A stretch of DNA of 64,000 nucleotides, from positions 21,575 to 85,574 of the forward strand of contig CAZYUA010000018.1 of assembly GCA_964650525.1 (NCBI GenBank), written 5' to 3'. Each line of letters starts with the position of its first letter. Position 1 is the stretch's first letter. Both the position numbers and the translations under genes were made by a program. Source of the stretch: UBA1413 sp964650525 (GTDB lineage Bacteria > Bacteroidota > Bacteroidia > Bacteroidales > Prolixibacteraceae). Shown here one piece after another: positions 1 to 7,735 of the stretch. Below the pieces are notes generated by a model. It was not told the DNA's origin. It searched no databases and was given only the letters and a program-made list of their open reading frames with translations.

Positions 1-2
1 TC

Positions 3-278
3 CTTTTTCTGGATGATGAGGGTGAAAGGAAAATTTACCTGAGCCGGGGAATGACAAAGGGAAGCGGAGCCATGTTGATCATTGATCCGGAAACCCGGAT
101 TGTCCTCGCCTGGCTGATAAACCTCAACGACTCCGGTGAAGAATTGCCGGGATTAAAAATATTCAACATGTTCAGGGATTTTAAAGCAGGCCGTTACAAA
201 AAAGGGGAAACTCCCGGAAGGTATGCCAGAAAGCAGTTACCCCCCTCACCAGGACCAAATCCCACAGAATCACAGTGA
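3..278 (+). CDS. C-terminal fragment of a probable serine hydrolase (beta-lactamase-like), 5' end outside the window
   Basis: An open frame runs in from the left edge and stops at TGA 276-278, so only the last 91 or so residues are seen. The fragment contains the stretch SGAMLIIDPETRIVLAWLIN. This resembles the end of class C beta-lactamase/serine hydrolase domains, where a glycine-rich strand is followed by 'DPE..IVVA.L.N'. The catalytic SxxK and YxN motifs would lie upstream and cannot be checked. The last 30 residues are basic and proline-rich and look like a non-conserved tail. A strong bidirectional terminator follows at 391-425. The family call rests on a short segment and is tentative; that this is coding is more secure, because the frame is open from the edge. 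Confidence 0.45.
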   Translation, partial: LFLDDEGERKIYLSRGMTKGSGAMLIIDPETRIVLAWLINLNDSGEELPGLKIFNMFRDFKAGRYKKGETPGRYARKQLPPSPGPNPTESQ

Positions 279-390
279 TAAACCCAGAGGCAAGCTTTCG
301 TCCCATATTCTGCCGTAACTTGCAGGGTATTATGCCCCCCGGCTAGCCGGGATTGTTCGAATGGCAGCAAGTGGCCGGATAATCGCAAAG

Positions 391-425
391 AAAATCCCGC
401 ACCGGTTGACCCGGTGCGGGATTTT
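391..425. terminator. Bidirectional intrinsic terminator
   Basis: A perfect 15-bp stem (AAAATCCCGCACCGG at 391-405 pairing with 411-425) encloses a 5-nt loop. The A-run on one side and T-run on the other give a U-tract in both directions. It lies between the convergent serine-hydrolase fragment and the hsp20 gene. Confidence 0.9.
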
Positions 426-441
426 AATCGATATCCCACGG

Positions 442-870
442 TTATTGGATTTCTATCTGCACCGACGCTTTTTCAACCATCTCTTCCTTTTTGGGAACCA
501 CAATTTCCAGGATGCCATCGGTGAACGCAGCCGTTATTCCATCGGCATCAACATGCTTTGAAAGAATAAAATCCCTTTCAAAAGGCTGAATCTCAAATTC
601 CCTTCGAAGATATTTTACATCCTCAGCATAGGCACTGTGTCCTTCTGATTTGATGGTCAGTACATTTTTTTGCACATTGATGGTAATATCCTCCTTCCGG
701 TATCCCGGAACCATCATAGAAATGCGGAAGTCCTTTCCGGTTTCGGCAATGTTGGACGGGACACAGCCGCAATGGCCGGCTTCACGTGAATCGGTGAAGG
801 CAAAACCGTTGAAAAGGTCATCGACCAGGCTCTTGTGTAACGGGTTGTTGTAAAATCTGATTGCATTCAT
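442..870 (-). CDS. Hsp20/alpha-crystallin family small heat-shock protein
   Basis: A cytoplasmic ATP-independent holdase that binds unfolding proteins during stress. The 142-residue product has a short N-terminal arm and an alpha-crystallin domain from about residue 38 to 130. It carries the hallmark AxxxGxLEIxxPK near residues 114-126 and a C-terminal I-x-I motif (IEI, residues 139-141), which docks neighbouring dimers. The length is normal for bacterial Hsp20. The start at 870 is fixed by a strong Shine-Dalgarno (AAAGGAGG) a few bases upstream on the minus strand. The gene stands alone, ending at the 391-425 terminator. The arm contains HCGC, an unusual small cysteine cluster. No CIRCE element was found upstream. 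Confidence 0.93.
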   Translation of the reverse strand: MNAIRFYNNPLHKSLVDDLFNGFAFTDSREAGHCGCVPSNIAETGKDFRISMMVPGYRKEDITINVQKNVLTIKSEGHSAYAEDVKYLRREFEIQPFERDFILSKHVDADGITAAFTDGILEIVVPKKEEMVEKASVQIEIQ

Positions 871-973
871 GATTATTTCCTCCTTTTAATAATTTACGTT
901 TCTTAGTTCTTCATCAAAAGGTATTCCTACCCGATAAAATCGTAATTACAGGTCATAATATCCGCTGAATACT

Positions 974-1015
974 GCCAGAGTGGCGCAAAGCAAGGTAGCA
1001 TGGTGCCACTTTGGC
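974..1015. other. Hairpin-forming inverted repeat between hsp20 and trmD
   Basis: GCCAGAGTGGC (974-984) pairs with GCCACTTTGGC (1005-1015) over 11 bp with one G-T mismatch and a 20-nt loop. There is no T-run, so it is not an intrinsic terminator in either direction. It lies about 100 bases upstream of hsp20 and about 90 bases upstream of trmD, so it could be an operator or a leader structure. Nothing else is recognised in 871-1082. Confidence 0.35.
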
Positions 1016-1082
1016 TGAAAATTCTGCATTTTGGATTAGGAGAGATGTAAATGGGATAGGCTGGCAATCCCGGATATATTCG

Positions 1083-1090
1083 TATTTTTG
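1083..1090 (+). promoter_or_regulatory. Probable -7 promoter element of trmD
   Basis: TATTTTTG is an exact match to the Bacteroidota -7 consensus TAnnTTTG. It lies 15 bases before the ATG at 1106, so the expected leader is only about 8-10 nt. No convincing -33 TTTG was found at the usual spacing. The TTG inside this box is therefore unlikely to be the trmD start codon. Confidence 0.5.
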
Positions 1091-1105
1091 TTCAAAAGAA
1101 TCAGG

Positions 1106-1888
1106 ATGCGGATCGATATCATCACGGTATTACCTGAATTGCTGAGCAGCCCGCTCGGGCATTCAATCGTGAAGAGGGCGCAACAGAAAGGTCTTGTAGA
1201 GATCGTGGTCCACGACCTGAGAGAATTCACGCACGACCGGCACCGGAAGGTGGATGACTATTCCTTCAGCAAAGGGGCCGGGATGGTGATGAAAGTTCAA
1301 CCAGTCGAGGAGGCAATCCGTTTTTTGCAGGGGCAACGGTTATACGACGAAGTGATTTACACATCTCCCGACGGACTTCTTTTCACGCAGCAGGAAGCCA
1401 ACCGGTTGTCGATGAAGGAGAACCTGATTGTATTGTGCGGCCATTACAAAGGGATTGACCACAGGATACGGGAACACCTGGTGACGATGGAGATTTCAAT
1501 CGGCGACTACGTGCTTTCCGGCGGTGAACTGGCGGCCGCAGTTATCGTTGACAGCCTGGTCCGGTTGCTTCCCGGAGCTCTGACCGATGCCACTTCTGCC
1601 CTCTCCGACTCCTTCCAGGATAATCTACTAAGTCCACCTGTCTATACCCGGCCAGCCGACTATAAAGGATGGAAAGTTCCCGGAATTCTGCTCAGCGGCA
1701 ACGATAAAATGGTGGAAGAATGGAAGTTGCAACAGTCAATTGAACGGACCCGGAAGTTGCGTCCCGATCTTTTCAGAAAATATGTGGAGGAGGCCGGACC
1801 CCTAAAGGCAGAACTACCGTCTGAAAAAGAAAAGTCAGGTGGCAATAAAGGGTCCCCGCCCGAACGATGTTTGAATCAAGATAAGTAA
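1106..1888 (+). CDS. trmD: tRNA (guanosine(37)-N1)-methyltransferase TrmD
   Basis: Transfers a methyl group from S-adenosylmethionine to N1 of G37, next to the anticodon, which prevents +1 frameshifting. The 260-residue protein shows the SPOUT-family knot: residues near 'LCGHYKGIDHRIREH' and 'SIGDYVLSGGE' form the trefoil SAM site. N-terminal RIDIITVLPELL and 'HRKVDDYSFSKGAGMVM' are also typical. I chose ATG 1106 over the in-frame TTG at 1088, because that TTG belongs to the promoter box and homologues begin M-x-I-D-I-[IL]T. The last 30 residues are a hydrophilic extension. The CPBP protease gene begins 17 bases downstream, probably co-transcribed. The usual rimM/rplS neighbours are absent, as is common in Bacteroidota. 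Confidence 0.96.
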   Translation: MRIDIITVLPELLSSPLGHSIVKRAQQKGLVEIVVHDLREFTHDRHRKVDDYSFSKGAGMVMKVQPVEEAIRFLQGQRLYDEVIYTSPDGLLFTQQEANRLSMKENLIVLCGHYKGIDHRIREHLVTMEISIGDYVLSGGELAAAVIVDSLVRLLPGALTDATSALSDSFQDNLLSPPVYTRPADYKGWKVPGILLSGNDKMVEEWKLQQSIERTRKLRPDLFRKYVEEAGPLKAELPSEKEKSGGNKGSPPERCLNQDK

Positions 1889-1905
1889 GGCACAACAACC
1901 ATCCG

Positions 1906-2784
1906 ATGTATAGTAAAGGGAACATCCATTATCCTACCGTATTGCAGGCCATTCATCTGGTGGTCCTCTACCTCTTTGTCCAGACGGTCATCGATTTTCC
2001 GCTTGCCCTGTACGATTACTACAAGGATACGGAACTTCTTTATAATCCGGTGAAGAAAATTGTCCTGGGTATAGGTTCCCTTGTGTTTATTTTATGGTAT
2101 GGCTTTAAACATACGGGGCATCCCCTGCGCATAGTTTTTCCCCTGAAGCGGTTCCATCCCCTGGTATTTCTGTTACTCCTGCTCTTTTTCCTTGGGGCCC
2201 ATCCGCTTCTGAACCGGGTGAATGAGTGGCTTGGACGCCTGTTGCCTCCGCCTGACTGGTTCTGGGAACTGTTCGGGAAAATTTTCGATAACGACTTCGG
2301 TTTCTGGGGGGCTTTTCTTAAGGTGGTGGTGGTAGCTCCCGTTGCGGAGGAGTTGATTTTCAGGGGGGTGATCATGCACGGACTGATGCGCAATTACAAA
2401 CCCCTGAAGGCTGTTTTTTTATCGGGACTCCTGTTTGCCCTCTTCCATCTCAATCCCTGGCAGTTCCCGGCGACCTTTGTCCTGGGGCTCATTCTGGGAT
2501 GGCTAATGATCCGCACCAAGAACATATTGGTTTGTATGGGAGGTCACGCCCTTAACAACCTGGTTGTGCTGCTGTCGGTAACTTTCTTTCAGCAGGTGGA
2601 GCTTTTCCCGGTCAAGGATCCTGAGGGCATCGGCGTAATCCTGGTGAGTCTGGCTCTGGTTGCCGGGTCTGTAGCCCTGATGGTGCCGGTGACGCGGCAA
2701 CGCGCCAAAGGTACATTCCATCCTGGGGTCTGCCAAGGGGATTCTTCAGACTCCCAACCAGGAAACGCGGTTCAGAAAACCTAA
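1906..2784 (+). CDS. CPBP family intramembrane glutamic endopeptidase (CAAX protease-like)
   Basis: A predicted integral membrane protease of the CPBP/Abi family; bacterial substrates are generally unknown. The 292-residue protein has about seven hydrophobic segments. The signature is intact: EExxxR at E148-E149/R153 (VAEELIFRG), the FxxxH motif ending at H181 (FALFH) and the HxxxN-type motif at H214 (GGHALNN). The ATG at 1906 follows trmD by 17 bases, and a DUF456 gene begins 16 bases after its stop, so trmD, this gene and the next form a likely operon. The C-terminal 35 residues are polar and not conserved. No secretion or bacteriocin genes are nearby to suggest a role in peptide maturation. 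Confidence 0.9.
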   Translation: MYSKGNIHYPTVLQAIHLVVLYLFVQTVIDFPLALYDYYKDTELLYNPVKKIVLGIGSLVFILWYGFKHTGHPLRIVFPLKRFHPLVFLLLLLFFLGAHPLLNRVNEWLGRLLPPPDWFWELFGKIFDNDFGFWGAFLKVVVVAPVAEELIFRGVIMHGLMRNYKPLKAVFLSGLLFALFHLNPWQFPATFVLGLILGWLMIRTKNILVCMGGHALNNLVVLLSVTFFQQVELFPVKDPEGIGVILVSLALVAGSVALMVPVTRQRAKGTFHPGVCQGDSSDSQPGNAVQKT

Positions 2785-2800
2785 ATTTATACCTATTCGG

Positions 2801-3280
2801 ATGGAGTATTTTCTGGTTGTTGCTGGAATCATCCTGCTGGTGGCAGGGATTGCAGGGTGCGTGCTTCCGGGTCTTGCCGGTCCACCGCTGAGTTTTGCAG
2901 CCTTATTGCTGCTCCACTTCACGGAGCGCTACCAGTTTTCGTCGCGCTTATTGATCATCTGGGGTGTTGTAACCCTGGTGGTGACGGCACTCGACTACCT
3001 GATCCCCATTTGGGGAGCCAAACAGTTCGGCGCCAGCAAAAGGGGTATCTGGGGAAGTATTATCGGATTGGTGGTGGGGTTGTTTTTCCCCCCTGTGGGT
3101 ATCATCCTGGGTCCCTTTGCCGGAGCTGTTATTGGTGAGTTGACTGCAGGAAAGGAAACGGCCCCTGCCATAAAGGCCGGCTTAGGGTCGTTTGTCGGCC
3201 TACTGGCCGGTATTCTCATTAAGCTGGTGGTTTCAGGATTGATAACCTGGCTATTCCTGGAAAAAATGATTACCGGGTAA
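2801..3280 (+). CDS. DUF456 domain-containing membrane protein
   Basis: A 159-residue, strongly hydrophobic protein of unknown function matching the DUF456 pattern: an N-terminal hairpin rich in G/A/L ('GIAGCVLPGLAGPPLSF'), the conserved 'D..IP..G.K.FG.SK.G..G..IG...G.FF.P.G...GP..GA..GE' segment, and glycine-zipper-like helices towards the C-terminus. No catalytic motif is visible. It is the third gene of the likely trmD operon and ends 7 bases from the convergent SUI1 gene. DUF456 proteins are widespread in bacteria and have no settled role, so the call is a family assignment only. Confidence 0.88.
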   Translation: MEYFLVVAGIILLVAGIAGCVLPGLAGPPLSFAALLLLHFTERYQFSSRLLIIWGVVTLVVTALDYLIPIWGAKQFGASKRGIWGSIIGLVVGLFFPPVGIILGPFAGAVIGELTAGKETAPAIKAGLGSFVGLLAGILIKLVVSGLITWLFLEKMITG

Positions 3281-3287
3281 CCGGAAT

Positions 3288-3632
3288 TCATCCCCCCGAG
3301 CGTTTCACTGCATACCCCTTTTCCCGGAGGAGATCCATAACCTGAACGCACTGATCTCCCTGGATCAGGATCTCCCCCTCTTTTGCGCTGCCCCCTACCC
3401 CACAACGGATCTTCAGCCACCGGCCCAACTCCTCCAAAGCCTGGTTACTTCCCTGAAATCCTCTTACCAGGGTGACAGGTTTTCCCTTCCTCTGCTTCTT
3501 GTCGAGCAATACCAGTAATTTCTGTTTTTCAGGAGGCAGGGTTGCTGTTCCCCCTGAATCTTCTTTCCCGTAGGTATAGGAGGGATTGGTGCTGTAGACC
3601 ACTCCCTCCCGTTTTTTCCATTCTGATGCCAT
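3288..3632 (-). CDS. SUI1/eIF1-family translation factor (YciH-like)
   Basis: A 114-residue homologue of eIF1/SUI1; the bacterial YciH members are thought to influence start-site fidelity or stress translation. The N-terminal 40 residues are a flexible tail. The SUI1 fold follows, with 'LLDKKQRKGKPVTLVRGF' as first strand and loop and 'LKIRCGVGGSAKEGEILIQGD' as the signature (K..CG.GG..K.G.I..QGD). It ends '...VMDLLREKGYAVKRSGG', typical of the family. It lies 19 bases beyond tcdA on the same strand and may be read through from the tatD-tcdA pair. Confidence 0.9.
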   Translation of the reverse strand: MASEWKKREGVVYSTNPSYTYGKEDSGGTATLPPEKQKLLVLLDKKQRKGKPVTLVRGFQGSNQALEELGRWLKIRCGVGGSAKEGEILIQGDQCVQVMDLLREKGYAVKRSGG

Positions 3633-3651
3633 AATACTGCTATTCAGGGTT

Positions 3652-4383
3652 TCATTGCAGGTCTCCGGCAGTGGGTTTAATCAGATCACGAATGACTTCG
3701 GCGGCGATAAAGCCACCAAACAAAGCAGGTATGTAAGAGATTGTGCCCACAACGGAATGAGTGCTATCCTCTACAGGAGGGCGGATGGCTTGACCAGGAA
3801 CCTTCTCCGGTGAAAAGACGGTTTTGATACCCGTGCGGATCCCCAACCGGTGAAGTCTTTTTCGAACCATACGCGCCAGGTTGCAATCGTATGTTTCAGA
3901 AATATCGGCAACCCGTATTAGTGAAGGATCCAGTTTGCCACCTGACCCCATTGAACTGACAACCCTGAAACCCCTGGTCACAGCATGGTACAGCAGGAAT
4001 GTCTTGGGTGACAAAGTATCGATGCAGTCAACCACATAGTCAAAACTGTCAGAATCAAGGATCTCCGTGGTTTTTGTATCCCGCAGGAAGCCATTGATAT
4101 TGGTAAGCCGGAGTTCAGGATTAATGTCTTTCATCCTGAGAGCCAGCACATCAGACTTGGCTTTTCCTGTGGTGGATATCAGAGCAGTAAGCTGGCGATT
4201 GCGGTTGGAAGGCTCAACCACATCTCCGTCGGCAATGGTCAGTGAGCCAATTCCGGCGCGGCAGAGAAATTCTGCCACCCAGGAACCCACTCCACCCAAA
4301 CCGACGACCAGCACATGGGCTTTTGCCAGAAGTGAAGCATTCGCATCGCCCAGGAGCAGCCGTGTCCGTTCATCCCATCTCAT
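3652..4383 (-). CDS. tcdA: tRNA threonylcarbamoyladenosine dehydratase (TcdA/CsdL-like E1 family)
   Basis: An ATP-dependent enzyme that cyclises t6A37 in ANN-decoding tRNAs to ct6A. The 243-residue protein starts RWDERTRLLLGD and has the E1-like nucleotide motif VVGLGGVGSW, the 'IADGDVVEPSNRNRQ' segment (D and R/N residues that position ATP), 'DYVVDCIDTLSPK' and the 'SSMGSGGKLDP' loop of the family. I chose ATG 4383, because its ATGA overlaps the TGA of the upstream tatD gene (4380-4382), a standard coupling arrangement. An upstream in-frame extension would run into tatD. No cysteine desulfurase partner gene is adjacent. Confidence 0.93.
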   Translation of the reverse strand: MRWDERTRLLLGDANASLLAKAHVLVVGLGGVGSWVAEFLCRAGIGSLTIADGDVVEPSNRNRQLTALISTTGKAKSDVLALRMKDINPELRLTNINGFLRDTKTTEILDSDSFDYVVDCIDTLSPKTFLLYHAVTRGFRVVSSMGSGGKLDPSLIRVADISETYDCNLARMVRKRLHRLGIRTGIKTVFSPEKVPGQAIRPPVEDSTHSVVGTISYIPALFGGFIAAEVIRDLIKPTAGDLQ

Positions 4384-5045
4384 TGCCTGACAAAAACCTG
4401 CCGGAAATTCCACATAATCTGTTCGGTGAGCTTTTCCTTCGGAATCCTCTGATTCTCAGCATACCGAAGGTAAATCTCCTCAACAGGGTGCTGCCATTCA
4501 TCGGTCTCAAAAAAGAGCCGGTCAGGTGGTATCTTCCCCAGGATCTGGTCCCAGTCGGCACCGCTGTTCAGCAACATTTTCCCGAACGAAAAGTAGAATC
4601 CCAGAGAAAGTAACTGGCTGGTAACCATTTCATTTCCGGTGTAACCATGGAGGATCCAAGGAACCGTCGGCTTCATCCGCCGCCGCAAATGGCTTATTTC
4701 ATTATACGATTTGACACAATGAAGTATCACCGGCTTGTTGACGGCCTCCGCCATTTCACACTGGCTGATAAAAACAGCCAGCTGAAGCTGTGATTCTGTA
4801 TTGGCCAGTTTGTCAAGACCGCACTCCCCGACGGCAACCACCTCCGGAAGGGAGATCTTCTGCTCAAGGGCTGCCAACTGTTCTTTGTTGTCGTGGTTGT
4901 TGGTGATAAACCAGGGATGAAGCCCGACGGAGTAAAACCCCCCGGGCTTCAACGGCTCGGTTTGGTCGGAAGGCAGCAGGTTCTTGATGAAAAGGATCCC
5001 CTCCCCGTCTGGTGAATGATGGGTGTGAATATTAATAAATGGCAT
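4380..5045 (-). CDS. TatD family metal-dependent hydrolase
   Basis: A predicted metal-dependent hydrolase or nuclease of the TatD superfamily. At 221 residues it is shorter than classical TatD (about 260), but the metal-ligand pattern is visible: HTHH near residues 6-9, GECGLDK (Glu), 'VILHCVKSYNE' (His), 'WILHGYTGN' (His) and 'FETDEW' (Asp). Classical TatD has H-x-H-x-D; here the first loop is 'NIHTHHSPD'. This fits the Bacteroidota sub-branch that is often found beside TcdA. Its stop codon overlaps the tcdA start by ATGA, so the two are translationally coupled, but a functional link to tRNA is only inferred. A 33-base gap separates it from elbB. Confidence 0.88.
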   Translation of the reverse strand: MPFINIHTHHSPDGEGILFIKNLLPSDQTEPLKPGGFYSVGLHPWFITNNHDNKEQLAALEQKISLPEVVAVGECGLDKLANTESQLQLAVFISQCEMAEAVNKPVILHCVKSYNEISHLRRRMKPTVPWILHGYTGNEMVTSQLLSLGFYFSFGKMLLNSGADWDQILGKIPPDRLFFETDEWQHPVEEIYLRYAENQRIPKEKLTEQIMWNFRQVFVRQ

Positions 5046-5078
5046 GAGTAAAAAGGTTGGTATGGTGGTACAACGGAA

Positions 5079-5729
5079 CTATATCATCAAAAGGATGGCT
5101 GCCACTACACGATCGGCATCCTCAGCAACCTGGTCTATGGATGAGTTAAGCATATAACAGGGTGCTGAAACTACTTTGTTCTTCTTGTCAACAACTATCT
5201 CTCCCTGGTGCCTGGTGATGTGCTTACCGCCCATATCCCGGATGGAAGAAGCGGTGGCAGGGTCATGGCCGATGGTCACTTCCACATCTCCCAGGATCCT
5301 GGCGATCATCACCGGTGCAATGCACAGGGCGCCGATAGGTTTCCCCGCAGAAACCATCTCCCTGACTGCCTTTTCCGCATCAGGATGAACGCTGCATTCA
5401 GCCCCTTCGAAGGCAAAGGTACACAGGTTCTTAGCCACTCCGAAGCCTCCCGGGAAAATCAGCGCATCAAAAGCCGAAGCTTCAAAGCCGGAAAGAGGCT
5501 GAATTTTCCCGCGTGCAATCCGTGCTGATTCGACCAGCACGTTCCGCTCTTCCTTCATCACCTGGCCTGTAAGGTGATTTACTACATGATGCTGTTGTGA
5601 ATCAGGTGCAAAGCACTGGTATACAGCTCCTTGTCGTGCAATGGCCAGCATTGTCAGGGTGGCTTCGTGAATTTCAGCCCCATCGTACACACCACAACCC
5701 GACAGCACAACGGCGATTTTTTTCTTCAT
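5079..5729 (-). CDS. elbB: ElbB-type glyoxalase (DJ-1/PfpI superfamily)
   Basis: A cytoplasmic member of the DJ-1/PfpI fold; E. coli ElbB has weak glyoxalase activity and has been linked to isoprenoid synthesis. The 216-residue protein begins KKKIAVVLSGCGVYDGAEIHEA, as ElbB does. It has the nucleophile elbow 'GALCIAPVMI' with its cysteine, 'DALIFPGGFGVAKNL' and 'GHDPATASSIRDMGGKH', all characteristic. I chose ATG 5729; an ATG five codons upstream gives only MNYNA extra. It sits alone on the minus strand, 91 bases after the TspO-like gene. Confidence 0.93.
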   Translation of the reverse strand: MKKKIAVVLSGCGVYDGAEIHEATLTMLAIARQGAVYQCFAPDSQQHHVVNHLTGQVMKEERNVLVESARIARGKIQPLSGFEASAFDALIFPGGFGVAKNLCTFAFEGAECSVHPDAEKAVREMVSAGKPIGALCIAPVMIARILGDVEVTIGHDPATASSIRDMGGKHITRHQGEIVVDKKNKVVSAPCYMLNSSIDQVAEDADRVVAAILLMI

Positions 5730-5820
5730 GGCATTGTAATTCAAATCAAAAGTAAAAAACTTACTGAAACGGACAAGCGAACCAATTGGAAGAAGGTAAC
5801 CTCAAGGACTATCCATCCGA

Positions 5821-6534
5821 TCAGATCAGGCTTTTTCTGAAAAATGCCAGGATCGCCGATACAGCCAGAACCAAAGCAAACACAGCGGAAGCAATGAAAA
5901 TTGAGCGGTAATCAGCCTGCCGTTTAATCATAATTCCGATAAAAGCCCATACAACTGAAAGAAGGATAAATGGATTGTCCATTTTCTTCATGGCACCCAA
6001 CGCTAGAAACGCCCCAACGACAATGAGCAGGATGGTCCAAATCTCATCAGAAAACCCGAATCCGCCCCACCCCACGTGCACCAAAAGGGCAGTAATATTG
6101 GCAATCGTGGCAATGCAAATCCAACCAAGATACACTCCGAAGGCTGCCTTAATTAAACCCATTGGTAATGCTTTGATATGGAAATTGATGGCAATCAGGG
6201 TTGCCAGCAAAGCCACCATAACTACGACGGAAAGCCCCACTTCCCCATAATGCCAGGCTACAATCCATAAGCTATTGAAAAGGCATGTCCAGGCAAACAG
6301 CCATCCGATAGCAGCAACTGACAGGTGGTTAGAATCCCTGAATTGCAAAACGCAGAACAGAAATAACATCAGGTAAATAACCCCCCAAATGGAAAAGGTA
6401 ATTCCCGCCGGGACAAAAAGGTTGGGATACATGCCGGAAAGCTCACCCGTATTCTTCCCATTCAGGGGAAGAGCATTCGCCAGGTAATTCATGGTGACCA
6501 TGGCTGCAAAGAAAAGAATATTCACAATCTTCAT
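5821..6534 (-). CDS. TspO/MBR-related tryptophan-rich membrane protein
   Basis: A 237-residue protein with about seven hydrophobic segments. It carries 'MNYLANALPLNGKNTGELSGMYPNLFVPAGITFSIWGVIYLML' in pieces, namely ANALPLNG, GELSG, YPNLFVPAG and FSIWGVIY, which is the usual opening of the long TspO-like branch annotated as tryptophan-rich sensory proteins. Tryptophans are conserved at several helix ends (W49, W78, W81, W89, W92). Classical TspO binds porphyrins and is about 155 residues; this branch is longer and its ligand is unknown. It is monocistronic and divergent from the creD cluster across a 227-base gap. Confidence 0.75.
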   Translation of the reverse strand: MKIVNILFFAAMVTMNYLANALPLNGKNTGELSGMYPNLFVPAGITFSIWGVIYLMLFLFCVLQFRDSNHLSVAAIGWLFAWTCLFNSLWIVAWHYGEVGLSVVVMVALLATLIAINFHIKALPMGLIKAAFGVYLGWICIATIANITALLVHVGWGGFGFSDEIWTILLIVVGAFLALGAMKKMDNPFILLSVVWAFIGIMIKRQADYRSIFIASAVFALVLAVSAILAFFRKSLI

Positions 6535-6746
6535 GGTGATACCGAATAATCAGAAATACGTTAATTGATACCGGACTGGAAACAGAATTCCTCTGGTTTC
6601 ACAAAAATCCTTGCCATAGCCGGCAAACAAATGTAGCATTTTTTGTTCCTGTACATTAAAACAGCAATTTGTGATTTGCGGTGAAAATATTTTCATTTTT
6701 TTTCTTTCATGGTACCAGTTAAAAAAAAATCATTTACTTTGCACAT

Positions 6747-6758
6747 CAAAGTACTTTG
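6747..6758. promoter_or_regulatory. Perfect palindrome ahead of the creD-cluster regulator operon
   Basis: CAAAGTACTTTG is a perfect 12-bp palindrome ending 3 bases before ATG 6762. The heptamer TACTTTG inside it recurs at 6735-6741 and again ahead of creD at 7686-7692. TACTTTG resembles a Bacteroidota -7 box one base short, so the dyad may be an operator that overlaps or sits just after a promoter. The likely binder is the winged-helix protein at 7376-7672 (inference). Confidence 0.5.
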
Positions 6759-6761
6759 GAT

Positions 6762-7379
6762 ATGGATGAAAATAATGGATACCTGTTGCAGGTCGCGGAG
6801 ATCCGCAGGATGATGGAAAAATCGAGCAGATTTATGTCGCTTAGCGGCTTTTCCGGAATATTTCTGGGCATTTATGCACTTTGTGGGGCTGCTGTCTTTT
6901 GGAAAGTTCTTAAGAACACAACCATTCCGGATGAACGGGCACTCCTTCTCCTGTCACTGACCGCACTGGTGGTCTTACTATCTGCTTTGGGGACAGCTTT
7001 GCTGCTGACCCTCAGACAGACGAAAAAGATGCGTCAGAAGCCCTGGGGTCCCGGATCACGGCAGCTGCTCCTGAGTCTTGCCCTGCCTCTGGTCACCGGT
7101 GGTGTGTTTGTCCTGCTCCTGCTTTTCAGGCACCAGTACCTGCTCATTGCCCCCTCCCTGCTGGTTTTTTACGGACTGGCCCTCGCAGCAGCATCACGGT
7201 ATACTCACAGGGAAATCTTTTTTGCCGGATTGACTCAGATCCTTCTGGGACTGGCAGCCTTGTTGTTTCCGCAACAGGGACTCCTCCTGTGGGCTGCAGG
7301 GTTTGGCATTGTCCATATCCTTTATGGCATCTATATGTATTTCAGGCACGAACGGAAATCCAATTCTCAGACATCGTGA
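6762..7379 (+). CDS. Six-helix membrane protein of unknown function, paired with a winged-helix regulator
   Basis: A 205-residue protein with an acidic N-terminal stretch (MDENNGYLLQVAEIRRMMEKSSRF) followed by six hydrophobic segments spread over residues 25-195. It ends in a short basic tail. No catalytic motif is visible. The TTG two codons upstream falls inside the palindrome at 6747-6758, so ATG 6762 was chosen. Its stop overlaps the GTG start of the next gene (GTGA at 7376-7379), so the two are translationally coupled. In Bacteroidota such proteins commonly precede a winged-helix regulator and CreD. It might transmit a membrane signal to the regulator, but that is inference. Confidence 0.75.
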   Translation: MDENNGYLLQVAEIRRMMEKSSRFMSLSGFSGIFLGIYALCGAAVFWKVLKNTTIPDERALLLLSLTALVVLLSALGTALLLTLRQTKKMRQKPWGPGSRQLLLSLALPLVTGGVFVLLLLFRHQYLLIAPSLLVFYGLALAAASRYTHREIFFAGLTQILLGLAALLFPQQGLLLWAAGFGIVHILYGIYMYFRHERKSNSQTS

Positions 7380-7672
7380 AAAACATCATCCATAAGCTAG
7401 ATAAAGCTTTTGACAACAAGATCCGGCTTGGTGTGATGTCTGTCCTTGCTGTCAACGACAGGGTTCCTTTCAATGACCTGAAAAGTACCCTCGACCTGAC
7501 CGACGGAAATCTTGCCAGCCATCTGAAAGTGCTCGAAAGCATCGACTATGTCAGTGTCCATAAAAGCTTCTCCGGAAGAAAACCAATGACTACTTTCGAA
7601 ATCACCCCCCTGGGAAAAGAGGCCTTCCTTTCCCACCTCAAGGCTCTGGAGGAGATCATTAAACTGCAATAA
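7376..7672 (+). CDS. Winged-helix DNA-binding transcriptional regulator
   Basis: A 98-residue, single-domain regulator of the HTH_34/MarR-like winged-helix type. Residues from 'KAFDNKIRLGVMSVLAVNDRVPF' through 'LDLTDGNLASHLKVLESIDYV' form the helix-turn-helix, and 'VHKSFSGRKPMTTFEITPLGKEAF' is the beta wing. The start is GTG 7376 overlapping the TGA of the preceding membrane-protein gene; upstream in-frame residues are merely the other frame of that gene. It probably binds the CAAAG/CTTTG dyads at 6747-6758 and 7688-7702 and so controls both its own operon and creD. No cofactor domain is present, so the signal may come through the coupled membrane protein. Confidence 0.88.
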   Translation: MKNIIHKLDKAFDNKIRLGVMSVLAVNDRVPFNDLKSTLDLTDGNLASHLKVLESIDYVSVHKSFSGRKPMTTFEITPLGKEAFLSHLKALEEIIKLQ

Positions 7673-7687
7673 TTATTTGAATTAATA

Positions 7688-7702
7688 CTTTGATAATCAA
7701 AG
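7688..7702. promoter_or_regulatory. Inverted repeat ahead of creD, probable operator
   Basis: CTTTGAT-A-ATCAAAG is a perfect 15-bp inverted repeat with a one-base centre, 33 bases before the creD ATG. It shares the CTTTG/CAAAG half-sites of the palindrome at 6747-6758 and overlaps the third copy of TACTTTG (7686-7692). Confidence 0.5.
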
Positions 7703-7735
7703 CTTTTTGAACAATCATTTAGATCTTGTTATAGT

